A DNA stretch of 64,000 nucleotides, taken from Lotus japonicus. Lineage: Eukaryota; Streptophyta; Magnoliopsida; Fabales; Fabaceae. The DNA lies in NCBI RefSeq assembly GCF_012489685.1, contig NC_080046.1, positions 21,513,304 through 21,577,303 on the forward strand. The letters run 5' to 3'. This document shows positions 43,283-53,280 of this stretch, piece after piece. Position 1 is the stretch's first letter, and every line of letters starts with the position of its first letter. Position numbers and translations under genes: made by a program. The notes below the pieces were generated by a model, which worked only from the letters and a program-made list of their open reading frames with translations, had not been told where the DNA came from and made no database searches.

Positions 43283-44688
43283 GTTAAAAATGAATTAAAA
43301 AATAAAGAAAAAAAATTGAGAAAAAAAATTAAAAAATAGTGGAAGCTCTTCAGATCTTCATCTTCCTAGTAAGCAAGAGGGAGTGGAAGATTAGGGTTCA
43401 TCACAGCTTCTCCTCTCCCCATCTCCTCTGCTGATCTTCTTCTACCTCTCCTCTTTGTCCCTCAATCGCGTTTATCTTCTTCTTCTCTTCTCTTCTCCGT
43501 TCCTCTTCTCCTCACCCATTCCTCTTCTCTTCTCGCGTTCATCTTCCTCCCACATCTTCTTCTTTATCTTCCGAAACCCAGCAACCCCAAATCGCGAAAA
43601 GAACCCAGATCCTTTTCCAATGGCGGTGCCTTTCTTGCGATCGGTTGCAGGTGATGGTGGGGTCGGGGTTCTTCAGAAACTTGATCTTCAGAAACGCGAG
43701 AGAGAGAAGCCGATGGCGGAGATAGAGAGAGAGGGCCGACGACGGAGATAGAAAGAGAGGGACGACGACGGAGATAGAGAGAGAGAGAGGGACGACGGAG
43801 TTGGCTGGAATACGCGGTGGCGTTCGACAAGGTGGGGCGATGGAGACTCGGTGAGGACGATGCCATGGAGCGCTGGGGCGACCCTTGTGGCGACAATGGA
43901 GCTGGCTACGGCGATGGGGAGAGGGAAACGATGAAGACATCAGAACCAAGGTGACCGAGAGATGGTTATGACAGTTGGGGTATTTTCTTTCATCTTCTTC
44001 ACTGATTGGTGTGATAGGGAAAATTGGGGGTTTTTAAGATGTGGCTTAATAGCATGGTGGTTTGGGTTCTGTGTGGTGTGTGATGTTGGGGTTTTTGTTC
44101 TTCCTTTCATCTTTTCCTTCTGGTTATGGTGATTGGGGAATGACTGTGGCGATTGACAGGGAGAAGAGGTGGTGTCTTCAGGTTGGAATTGTTTCAATGG
44201 TGAAGTGGGAGGTTCTGTTTTGAGTGTTGAAATGGGAGGTTCTGGTTTGGTGTGGTTGAGGAAATGGTTATTTGGAGATGGATTCATGAGGTAAAGAATA
44301 GTGGTTAGTCATGGCTATGGAAAGAAGGATCAAATGGTGTTGGTGATGGAAGATGAAGAGAAGCTTGGTTTGTGTTATTTGGTTATTGTTGAGGAAGAAG
44401 GACATGATGAAAGTTTAACCAAGCTTTGTAAGAGTAAGGAGCAGAAGTTACAAAGGGATAAAATGCCTCTTCAACATGGTTGTGCTTGTTCATTTCATAC
44501 ATCTTCATGTAAATTGCATTGAATCTTGTTAAACATAATTATTGGTTTCAAAAAAAAAAGTTGAGATAATTTTTATTTGTGGGATTTTCTGGGTTTTGAA
44601 TGAAGATGATGAATTGATGACGAAGATTGTGGAAGATGATGAAAACTCTATGAATTTTCTGGGTTTTTAATTTTTTTTCCCAGAAAAC
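43283..44688. other. MULE interior without a recognised gene
   Basis: An A-rich stretch (43283-43336) is followed by CTTCTC-rich sequence (43420-43560), a GA-rich block (43690-43800) and then less biased DNA. Frames such as 43455-43751 (+) and 44301-44522 (+) have no recognisable domain; the latter (73 residues) could be a captured exon. It may be the original MULE interior or host DNA taken up by the MULE. Confidence 0.45.
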
Positions 44689-44829
44689 GTTAGTTTCTCA
44701 CGGAAGTGTAACGGAAAACCAATTTTGCAACCGGGTGTAAACTTCAGGGATGGTTTTTGCTAATTTTGAAGTTTGGGGACGATTTTTACAAGAAGGCTAA
44801 AGTTGGGGGACCAAAAGTGCAATTAAGCC
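44689..44829 (-). repeat. Right terminal inverted repeat of the MULE
   Basis: Reverse complement of 36350-36490 with about five differences; followed by the 9-bp duplication TATTTTTAT. Confidence 0.95.
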
Positions 44830-44838
44830 TATTTTTAT

Positions 44839-44944
44839 TGAATTTTTTGGTATTTTATTTAATCTAGGTAAATCTTAGATAATTATGACGAATCTTTTAA
44901 AACTTTAATATTTTATGAAAAAATTTCTCAGATTTAAACATAAA
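44839..44944 (+). repeat. Continuation of the 293-bp tandem repeat after the MULE
   Basis: Completes unit two (44839-44864) and begins unit three (TAGGTAAATCTTAGATAATT at 44865), which breaks off near 44940. Confidence 0.8.
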
Positions 44945-45040
44945 AAGCTATCTAACAAATTGACACGTGGAATTTGCTATTGAACAAATTGACACGTGAA
45001 ATTTTCTATCTAACAAATTGACACATGAAATTATTTTTAT
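44945..45040 (+). repeat. Three tandem 29-bp repeats
   Basis: AACAAATTGACACRTG recurs at 44954, 44983 and 45012, a regular 29-base period. No gene; 45041-45110 is plain AT-rich spacer. Confidence 0.8.
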
Positions 45041-45110
45041 GAGAATTAATCTGGTGATGCCATGTCACTAAATGAGCCTGATAGAAGTTCTTCTTTTCTA
45101 ATATATATTG

Positions 45111-46445
45111 ATGTTGTTTTTTTTTTTTGAAAATGAAAGTAATATATTAATAATAAAGCAACCAAGAGTAAAGGTTCTCAAGGTTATGACAAATTACAAT
45201 ATACTGCATCTCGCAAGCATCTAAACATGTCAGCTAAAACAACCGCCAAATGACTTCCCCGCAAAACGGCTCTAAACGAAATCTTAAGAATGGACCTCAT
45301 TAAATCCTTGCTAAGAAAAACCCAGTGGGTAAAACCCTAGCAAGGAAAAAAGAGTACTACATCCTTAAGATAGCTAATGGTGCATCCCTTACAAAATATC
45401 AAACACATAAAATCGCCCCTTCAATGAAAATAGTAGAAATTACATGTACCAACGTCAATAGTGTTAAGTTCAAACGCATCATAACGTTTTTAAAATCTTA
45501 TTTTAATCATAACAATTTGCACGAAATGCTTCAACGTTCAATCATCACAAAAAGAAAAAGCTTCAGAACTCACAAGACTGCTTGGCAAGCAAACTAACTC
45601 AAGTCAAGACACATTTGTTCTGACCGTTCGATGCCAACTCATCAGCCACAAAAACTGAAGACAAATTTTAGGCGCCAAAGACAATGTCAGATTGCAACCA
45701 ATTGACTTACATTGAAATGAGATCACGTGAAGACTATGTTGCTTTTGGTAAAGGCGCGCTGACCGACAAGGAAAAAGGACAAGATGTCAACATCAAATTT
45801 TCCAATTGTCTCATGTTTGAAAAGTAGCCCAAATCTGTTGCCACATACTAGCTGAAAAACATCACCTTTTTGGCTAAATGATAGACTTGATTCTGAGCAT
45901 GCATTCAATGAAGCTACCAACCAAAGCTATTTGAATCAACAGATGGATCTCATCTCACAACGACTAGAAAAACGGTTAGATCATGACTAACAACGGCTAC
46001 AACACTAGCAAGCGAGTATTTAAGGCACTCGTGAAGAATGAAGACTAAGAGAATTAATGTTGCAAGCACAAGAACTCAAAGCATTCATTTAAACATTCTT
46101 CAAAGCATTCAAAGCTCAAAGTAGAAAATATCCTACATGTCAAGTCCCAGCCACTACTTCTGCAAAGTAAAAGAGAAAACCTCGTACCTTAAAAGAGTCA
46201 AATCTCTTTATTCCTATCTCTCTTAAATCCAGAACTCTTGAGTGATCCAAAGTCAAATCTGAACCCAAACACTTAGAGTTCCAGTGCTATAAATTCTCTA
46301 CCTATACTCTTGTACGAAGAGAAACCTTGTAGAGTGAAACAATCTTGAATAGATTGTGGAAGAAGTCCTGAATAATACTGTAGGAGGAGTCCTGTAGAAT
46401 ACTTGGAGAAGTCTGTGCTAATACTTGTTGGAGAAGTCCTTGATA
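45111..46445 (-). repeat. Left arm of the inverted repeat around the MADS gene (LINE tail plus Copia-like LTR fragment)
   Basis: 45111-45540 is an antisense L1-type LINE 3' end (T-run, then GAAAATGAAAGTAATATATT). 45541-46445 looks like Copia-type LTR sequence, with a TATTTAAG box near 46017. The LINE part matches 48655-49038 inverted, and 46190-46445 matches 48395-48650 inverted. About 650 bases between these blocks are missing from the other arm. Confidence 0.7.
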
Positions 46446-46700
46446 TTAATAGATAATAAATGAATATATATATATATATTTATTGATATTAATATAATAT
46501 ATATATATTTATATATATAATTAAATTCATTTAAAGTTTTTGACTAAAATGGTAGTAATTAATGCCATTCATTAATAATTTTCATGTGACCCTTTTAGTA
46601 TCTCAAAGTATTATAAAAATTTAAAAATAAAAAATTAATAAATATTATTTTACTGATGATGGACCCCATAATTAGCCCATTAGGTCAAATGTGTAGAGGT
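46446..46700. repeat. AT microsatellite and AT-rich promoter-proximal spacer
   Basis: AT dinucleotide runs (about 46460-46520) are followed by AT-rich DNA up to the TATA box of the MADS gene. No coding capacity. Confidence 0.6.
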
Positions 46701-46710
46701 CTCACCTCCC

Positions 46711-46718
46711 TATAAATA
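46711..46718 (+). promoter_or_regulatory. TATA box of the MADS-box gene
   Basis: TATAAATA preceded by a C-rich CTCACCTCCC stretch, a good plant core-promoter context. It is 585 bases ahead of the ATG. A T-rich stretch with GT at 46814-46815 and AG at 47299-47300, ending just before CCATG, could be a 5' leader intron. Confidence 0.5.
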
Positions 46719-47302
46719 CCTACATTTTCTGCCGCAACCATCTACATTTCCTTGGAACACCAATGATATTTGACCACTCACACATTGTACCTTTCCAAGA
46801 TTTCTTCTACTCGGTATATGACTATTATTTTCTTATGTCCATTTTTATAACAAAAGTTGTTTTGTATACTCTTTTGATTTGATAGTATGAAATCAATATT
46901 TCAGAGCCAACTCAATGGTCAAAGCAAAGATTAAGCTCTATAACCTTTAATTTGCTAGCAAGTACCAGACTAAAACAAAAAAAATTCTCTTTTTCTTATT
47001 TCTGTTTAAATTTTTTGTAAAAATGAAGAGGTGAAGCTCATCCTTTACCTTTTGATGGACTCCTCATATTATTATTTGATGTTGTCGAGTTGCAATTGAA
47101 TGGTAGAGTTTTTGTCATTTTATTTTGCTTCGATGTGAAGTTGGAACTAGTATTTTTAATTGTGGTTGCAGCTACATTTCTTAATTACATCTTATTTTTC
47201 TTCTTAATCGTGGCTAGATTTCAAATCTTTCCTTGTGGAATATTTCTAATTTTTTTATCTTGTGACATATTAATATAGATTATTTTATTTTCATTTGTAG
47301 CC

Positions 47303-47749
47303 ATGAAGAAAGTGGAACTTTCCTATATCTCTAATGTCACAGCAAGGAAAGCATCCTTTAAGAAAAAGAAGAAAGGTATCCTGAAGAAGGTGAGAGAACT
47401 CACCATTCTTTGCGGGATTCAAGCCTGTGTTATAGTTTTCAATCCTTTTAAATCTGAGGTAGAGGTTTGGCCGAATCCAGAGAGAGTTAGGCAGGTGATT
47501 AAGAAGTATCAAGATGCATCTGTAATAAATCAAACAAAGAATGTAAACAAAGAGAGCTTTATCATGCAAAGGATTACCAAAGCTCGTGACCAATTGAAAA
47601 AGATGCGTCTGGTGAATTGTGAGAAGGAGCTGACCATAGATATGTTCAAATATATGAAAGAAAAAAACTTGCCAGACAACCTGAATGTTGAAGAAGTGAA
47701 AGAAATCAATGAGTTGATTGAGAAAAAACGTAAAGATATTGAAAAATAG
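47303..47749 (+). CDS. Type I (M-gamma, AGL80-like) MADS-box protein, 148 residues
   Basis: Residues 1-60 form an SRF-type MADS domain with the M-gamma pattern: ISNVTARKASFKKKKKGILK, then KVRELTILCGIQACVIVFNP. The next block, EVWPNPERVRQVIKKYQDA, is the EVWP segment that follows the MADS domain in AGL80 and relatives. A helical ESFIMQRITKARDQLKKMR segment follows, where partners bind. There is no type II K-box. AGL80 proteins are transcription factors of the female gametophyte and endosperm and act as heterodimers with M-alpha partners; that role is family knowledge. The frame is unbroken. It is shorter than AGL80 (about 320 residues) and its N-terminus is about two residues short. It is the only gene here not belonging to a transposon, yet it is enclosed by inverted repeats. 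Confidence 0.88.
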   Translation: MKKVELSYISNVTARKASFKKKKKGILKKVRELTILCGIQACVIVFNPFKSEVEVWPNPERVRQVIKKYQDASVINQTKNVNKESFIMQRITKARDQLKKMRLVNCEKELTIDMFKYMKEKNLPDNLNVEEVKEINELIEKKRKDIEK

Positions 47750-47824
47750 ATGACCATACTCAATTGACCAAGTGTATTGCATTATGTCATGTGATCTTCA
47801 TATTGTATGTTTGTGAGTGCACTT

Positions 47825-47830
47825 AATAAA
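47825..47830 (+). terminator. Poly(A) signal of the MADS-box gene
   Basis: AATAAA lies 76 bases after the stop codon, in AT-rich sequence, followed by T-rich DNA. Confidence 0.6.
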
Positions 47831-47884
47831 ATAATCTTTATCTTTCAAAAACTATTTTTATTCTCTTCATGTTTAAATTATAAT

Positions 47885-48190
47885 TATTAAGGTCCCTATA
47901 GGATGGACCACTAATATATTGGTCCACTGGTGCATCAGAGGTATTTTAGAATTTTCCCCTTCCTCTCCCCCTTCTTCTCATCTCCACTGTCTTCTGCACC
48001 CACAAACACCATCAGCATCACATTCTATCAGAAAGATGCACGACGACTTCGGTCACCGAACTCTGAGCTACCACCACCTACTCGGTCACAGGAGATCCAA
48101 GTCGACGGTTCTAGGAAAACATCATTGCCAATAATTTCTTCCTCACCTCCAGAAAATAAAAGCCAATGTTGTGATTAAGATAAAGAGGGG
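47885..48190. other. Spacer after the MADS gene, no gene seen
   Basis: Contains a small imperfect palindrome GGACCACTAATATATTGGTCC (about 47902-47922) and a C/T-rich stretch. Two overlapping short frames (47919-48134 and 47930-48178) show no domain. Confidence 0.4.
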
Positions 48191-49038
48191 TTAGGTTTTT
48201 GAAAAGAATATTAGTTCTTGAAAACGTTTAGTGAAACTTTTCGTAAACCGTTTAGTGCAACGGAAATATAAGCAAAGTAAAGCAGACGATCAGCACGCAG
48301 AGATTTATACTGGTTCACTCTAGACGATTGGGCTACGTCTAGTACTTGGCCACCACCAAGATTTCCACTAGCAAGTTTCAAGGACTTCTTCGATACAAGT
48401 ATTCTCAAGGACTTCTCCAACAAGTATTATCACGGACTTCTCCAAGCATTCTACAGGACTCCTCATACAGCATTATTCAGGACTTCTCCCACAGTATATT
48501 CAAGATTGTTTCACTCTACAAGGTTTCTCTTCGTACAAGAGTATAGGTAGAGAATTTATTGCACTGAAACTCTTAAGTGTTTGGGTTCAGATTTGACTTT
48601 GGATCACAAAGAGTTCTGGATCTAAGAGAGAAAGGTATAAAGAGATTAAGACGCTTAGTTGACAATAAAAGTGCTTCTATAAAAATTGTTATGATCAAAA
48701 TAAGATTTTAAAAAAATTATGATGCGTTTGAACTTAACACTATTGACGTTGGTACATGTAATTGTAAGGTATGCACTATTAGCTATCTTAAGGATGTAGT
48801 ACTCTTTTTCCTTGCTAGAGTTTTTCCCACTGGTTTTTCTTAGCAAGGTTTTAATAAGGTCCATTCTTAAGATTTCGTTTAGAGCCGTTTTGCGGGGAAG
48901 TCATTTGGGGGCTATTTTAGCTGACATGTTTAGATGCTTGTGAGATGCAGTATATTGTACTTTGTCACAACCTTAAGAAACTTTACCCTTGGTTTCTTTA
49001 TTATTAATAATATGACTTTCATTTTCAAAAAAAAAAAT
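48191..49038 (+). repeat. Right arm of the inverted repeat around the MADS gene
   Basis: 48191-48650 is Copia-like LTR sequence, containing GGTTCACTCTAGACGATTGG, in inverted orientation relative to the left arm. 48655-49038 is an L1-type LINE 3' end in plus sense, ending TTTCATTTTC and an A-run. The junction between the two parts matches the left arm, apart from the segment missing here. Confidence 0.7.
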
Positions 49039-49375
49039 ACATAATCATTTATGATTTGAAAAATAATTTATGCAATGTGTAATTACAGAAGATATTTAAC
49101 CATTGACTAATGTCAATATTTACCATGTTTATTTTACATAAAAGACTATAATTTTTATCTTCTTAATTTTTTTCTCAACTTTAAGTCGATAATTAATATT
49201 TTAACTACTTCTTATATTTTGATTTTTAGTTTTATTCATAAAAAGATTTAAAATTAATGAAAACTATTGAATCTTGTCACTAATTCAAGTCAATTTTTTA
49301 TTTATTTATGTATGCATATATTATATAATATATACTTAACTTATTAACTTGATATTTAAATTTAATGCTTAATAT
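49039..49375 (-). repeat. Inverted copy (iv) of the AT-rich repeat unit
   Basis: The reverse complement aligns with about 30130-30520 (AAGTAGTTAAAATATTAATT, CATTGACTAATG and neighbours). It starts with TACATAATCATTTA directly after the LINE A-run, at the same base where the Helitron terminus sits in copies i and iii. Confidence 0.75.
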
Positions 49376-51670
49376 TTTTCAATTCCAAGGAATGTGCAAC
49401 GGCCACCTTGGCCACCACGACGATAGAAGGAGGCTGAAAGATCACGGCTTGAGTGGCGGACACGACCTGGCTATGGTCGACAGGGTCATCAGAAACAGGA
49501 GGGCATCCCAACGGTTCCGGAAAATAAAAGCTCCCAACGTCAGCAGGCATCTCGTGACCAAGTCTATGTGGATGGTTTGAGTGACAGGATTGCCTTGTTA
49601 AAATTGAAAAAAAATTTGGAAAAGCAGGAAAAATGAGATATGTCTTTATCCAATTCAAGAGAAAATTTCAGCGACGTTTCCGGTATGGATTTGTTCGTTT
49701 TCAGAATGATGAAGAGGCTTGGCAGGCAATTCGTATACTCAATGGTCTGCGGGTGGATGGCAACTATCTCGTTGTAAAAAGGGCAAAAATTAAACAAGCC
49801 ACCACAAACTCAGGTTCGAGGAAAATATGGCGACCCAAGATACAGCATAACCAAGCACTTCTTGACAAAAAAGAAGTGAAAACAAAGGAAGAGTCTGCTG
49901 CTCAGAGTCATGAGGTTGCACGACAACCAGGTGTAGGACAATTGAGTTTTTCGGCCTCTGATCTGGATAATCTTTGGTACAAACGCTATGCTCGAGCTCA
50001 TACTCTTGAGGCTAAACCAGTTGATGTTATCCAGGAAGAACTTGCTCAGATTGGTATGTACAATTTTCGTTTCATACAACTTGGTGCAGATGAGGTTTTT
50101 TTAGATTTTGAGAGCAAGGAGGAGATGGAGGATACTCTAGCAGAATGTAGTTTTTTCCTGGAACAGAAGTTAACAGACTTGCATTCGTGCACTCTGCTTA
50201 CCTTTGGGGTTGCACAATTGGTGTGGATTCGTCTATGGCAAGTTCTGCTAGGTTTATGATCAGATTCTTTCTTTACAACTGTTGGGAATAGACTTGGCAG
50301 ATACGTGAATTTGGATGTTGCAACCAAACAATGCCATCGAGCTGATTTTGCTCGTATTCTTGTCCGCATTCATCATCCGCTTCTTCACTGTTTTACTATG
50401 TCAGTAGATATGGAGGGCAGGAGATGTGTGATTCTCGTAGAGAAAGATGAGTATGCTTATGATTATGGAAAGATGGAAACCATGCAATCAACGCCGGTGA
50501 AGCTATGCAACTCGGAGGATGCAACAGATTTCGGTGATGATTCGGAGAATAAGAACGATATACTCGTTGAGGAGGCATATGTTCAAGTTCATTGTTTTGA
50601 TATAGAGTATGACTCTGCTGTTGATGTTGAATCAGGTGAAAAAGATGAAGTTTTCAGGAATGATAAATTAGAAGGGCTTCAAAGCATGGTGGAGGTGGAG
50701 GGACAACAATCTGCAACGGATCCAACAGACCCGCCAGAGCCAGGCTTCTTAATTGATGGTTGTGACACCCATCTATGCCAGGGTTCGCTCACTTCGCCGG
50801 CGGTGGCGGCAGCCCATGACCGGCCGACCTTGCACTAGAAGGGGGAGGAAAAAAATATTTCAAATTCTAACGCAATCAATGGAGTATTCATCACCAGAGA
50901 GGAAGTGTTGGAGCAGTTACAGGTTTTGGAAAAAACTGGCTACACGGTGGAGGAAATTGAGGAATGGAAGAGAAATTCAAAAGCAGGAGCAATGAAGATA
51001 TTCAAAAATAAAATCTTCCCTTATGATTTTAATTATCCTGATTTTATTTCAAATAACCAGTTTTCTGTTATAGGTTATTCATTTAACACACAGGATATGA
51101 CTCAAAAATATAGCTGACCTCTTTACTCAACTTATTAGGACCCACTTCATGTTCAAAAATTGCTAAGGTCGTGTTTGCCCCAAGGTTTTCACAATAAAAA
51201 TGACTTATTGAGGTTTGCAACTTATTTGACAGCATCTCTTGCTTCTGCGTTTAACGTACACGGTTCTGGCACCTATGGACATAATGTTCGGATCTTACCT
51301 CACCAAATAGTCAGGCAAACTTCCCCTGGCATTGCCTTTCTCCCCCAACCGCGCGCCTCCCAAGAGCCCAGACGCCTTCCAAACAGCTAGAACTTGTGCC
51401 ATCTGATCTAACAACACCAACGCCTCACAATTCTCCACACACAAATTCTTCCAAGAAAAGCTCACAGAGGGGACGTCCAAAAGGCAGTAAACATAAACCT
51501 ATAGCTCTGCCAGATGATTATCTAGAACCAGTGACAGGTGGTGAAGATGGGGTGACAACACGCGTGCAACGAGCTTCGTTGATTGGAAAGCAGTGAGGAT
51601 TAAAACCACGTGGTTCTGAAGCATTGATGCTGAGAGGCATGGAAGCTCAAATCTGTGAAAATCACCCTCA
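49376..51670 (+). pseudogene. LINE B ORF1 (RRM, DUF4283-like, AT-hook), broken
   Basis: Frames 49633-50259, 50305-50838, 50905-51117 and 51396-51596 cover one degenerate ORF1. The RRM C-terminal half reads RRFRYGFVRFQNDEEAWQAI; the DUF4283-like part has FESKEEMEDTLAECSFFLEQ and VWIRLWQVLLGL. The AT-hook RGRPKGSKHKP lies near 51475. Stops separate the frames (for example near 50259 and 50837). It is more diverged from A and C than they are from each other. Confidence 0.75.
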
Positions 51671-51681
51671 TCTTAATTCAT

Positions 51682-52985
51682 ATGCCGGGACCTTGGCTCA
51701 CATGGAATGTACGTGGGCTAGGAGGAACAACAATGAGGGAGGTTGTGAAAAAAGCAATTCAGCAGCTGAAACCAGAATTACTTTTTCTTCAAGAAACTGA
51801 ATTAAATGAGCAACGACAGAGAACAATAGAAAAGTGGGCGCAAGGGTTGCTGTTTCATCATGTATGGATTCATTCAGTTGGATCAGCAGGTGGGCTCTTG
51901 TGTATGTGGAAGGAAAACAACATTCAATTCTTGACAGTGGTGACTGATACTAGTTTTATTTTGTTGACGTTGAAGATACCAAATCATGAACATTCAGTAA
52001 TGGTGGGGAATGTCTATGGTCCACATACTTTGGCAGAGCGCAAAGTTTTTTTTGAGGCACTGAAGACTCACATTTTGGGTCATGTTGGCATGAAGACTCA
52101 CGTTTTGGGTCATGTTGGCATGGTATTCCTGGGTGGTGACTTTAATGTAGTGTTGTTGGGTGCAGAACGATCTTCAGGTGGTGTGCTGGATGCAGGTGAT
52201 GTTATTTTTCAGTAGTTTGTGCATGATAGTAATTTATCAGATTTACCACTTCCGAATGGGGATTATACCAGGTTCTCGAGTCGAAATGATGGCCTATGGA
52301 GTCGATTGGACATATGACTGGTGTCTGATGAGGTGATTTTATCATTTTCAAATATTTCTCAATCAGTTTTAGAGTGGAATGTGTCTAATCATAGGGCAGT
52401 GTCTTTGCTATTTGGTGTTCCTGATGTTGGTCCAAAACCTTTTTACTATTTCAACCATTGGGTGGAGGAGGACGGTTTTAATGAGGTGGTGGAGTCTTGG
52501 TGGCGTTTGGCAGTTTACCAAGGTTGGTCAGGTTATGTTCTGCAACAAAAATTAAAGGGGTTGAGGGAAAAAATAAGAGAGTGGCGTAACGGGAAGGGAG
52601 CATGGGGGGTAGAAAAAATTGTGCTGCTAGAGGGTAGATTGCAGGATGTGATGGGGGATATGGATGAGCAGGGGGGTCACATACTTTATCAAAGGAGCGG
52701 AGGGACATTCTAGAGGATTTATGGAGAGCATACCCTGAAGAGGAACGTATTTGGAGACAGAAATCAAGGGTGCGTTGGTTGAAGGAGGGTGATAGGAACA
52801 CAAAGTATTTCCACCGTATCTGAAAGGCGAGAACGGTGAAAAAGAACATTACTCAGTTAAGATATCAGGGAAGAGAGTTAACAGCTCCAGCAGAGATTAA
52901 AGTAGCTTTGCGGAATCACTTTCAGAATTTTTTCCAGGTGGCAGAAGTAACTAGACCTCGGTTTCAGAATGAGAATTTGTAGAAG
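51682..52985 (+). pseudogene. LINE B ORF2: endonuclease domain, truncated before reverse transcriptase
   Basis: Starts MPGPWLTWNVRGLGG. The apurinic-like endonuclease motifs are present in order: WNVRG, FLQETEL, GNVYGPH, GGDFNVV and SNHRAV, carrying the usual Asn, Glu, Asp/Asn and His residues. A tandem duplication of KTHILGHVGM lies at about 52065-52124. Stops appear near 52214 and 52316. After a spacer resembling the region before the reverse transcriptase (52740-52980) the sequence ends. The enzyme nicks target DNA to prime reverse transcription; this copy is dead. Confidence 0.82.
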
Positions 52986-53022
52986 GTGTTAGAATCTGAA
53001 AATCAATATATTAAAAGATTTG

Positions 53023-53192
53023 AACTATTACATTAATTACATTTAGCAGCGAAAAAATTTCTTTGTATTAAATGCATTAAATAAAAAAAACTATATTCGC
53101 TTTATTATTCATTAGATTAATTAATAATTGATAAGATTTTCAATTTCTCATATTTAACATATATTATTAATATTGTTAAATTTTAATTATTA
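53023..53192 (+). repeat. Left part of AT-rich repeat unit, copy ii
   Basis: Shares TTACATTAATTACATTTAGCAGCGAAAA and TTTCTTTGTATTAAAT with copies i and iii, then CTTTATTATTCATTAGATTAATTAATAA. It ends with the 11-base duplication TTTAATTATTA (53182-53192) of LINE C and continues at 57021. Confidence 0.75.
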
Positions 53193-53280
53193 CTCTCTAA
53201 CTCTGTGAAATTTCGCAGCCAAGGATTTTGCTTCATCACTAAGAGCTTCATCCTTGCTGAGGTATGTTAGTGGACGATAG

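Larger units (their letters stand above)
36350..44829. mobile_element. Mutator-like element (MULE) carrying retrotransposon cargo, 8.48 kb
   Basis: Terminal inverted repeats of 141 bp (36350-36490 and 44689-44829) begin GGCTTAATTGCACTTTTGGT and differ at only about 5 positions by eye. A perfect 9-bp duplication TATTTTTAT lies at 36341-36349 and 44830-44838. Nine-base duplications and long inverted repeats are the MULE signature. No MULE transposase frame was found, so it is non-autonomous. The interior holds a partial Tat Ty3/gypsy element (36495-43282) and about 1.4 kb of unrecognised sequence. Confidence 0.92.
49376..52985 (+). mobile_element. LINE B: L1-type LINE, 5'- and 3'-truncated
   Basis: Starts inside ORF1 and ends before the reverse transcriptase. 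It is the only copy here that keeps the ORF2 endonuclease region. No tail, and no target duplication seen. Its right end adjoins AT-rich repeat copy ii (53023). Confidence 0.8.

Noticed and set aside
36350..44829. Autonomous MULE with its own transposase
   Set aside because: No transposase-like frame with MULE motifs was found in any of the long frames; all recognisable coding parts are retroelement-derived.
47090..47278. 62-residue hydrophobic ORF just ahead of the MADS gene
   Set aside because: T-rich DNA gives Phe/Leu/Ile-rich frames by chance. The stretch looks more like a leader intron ending at 47300.
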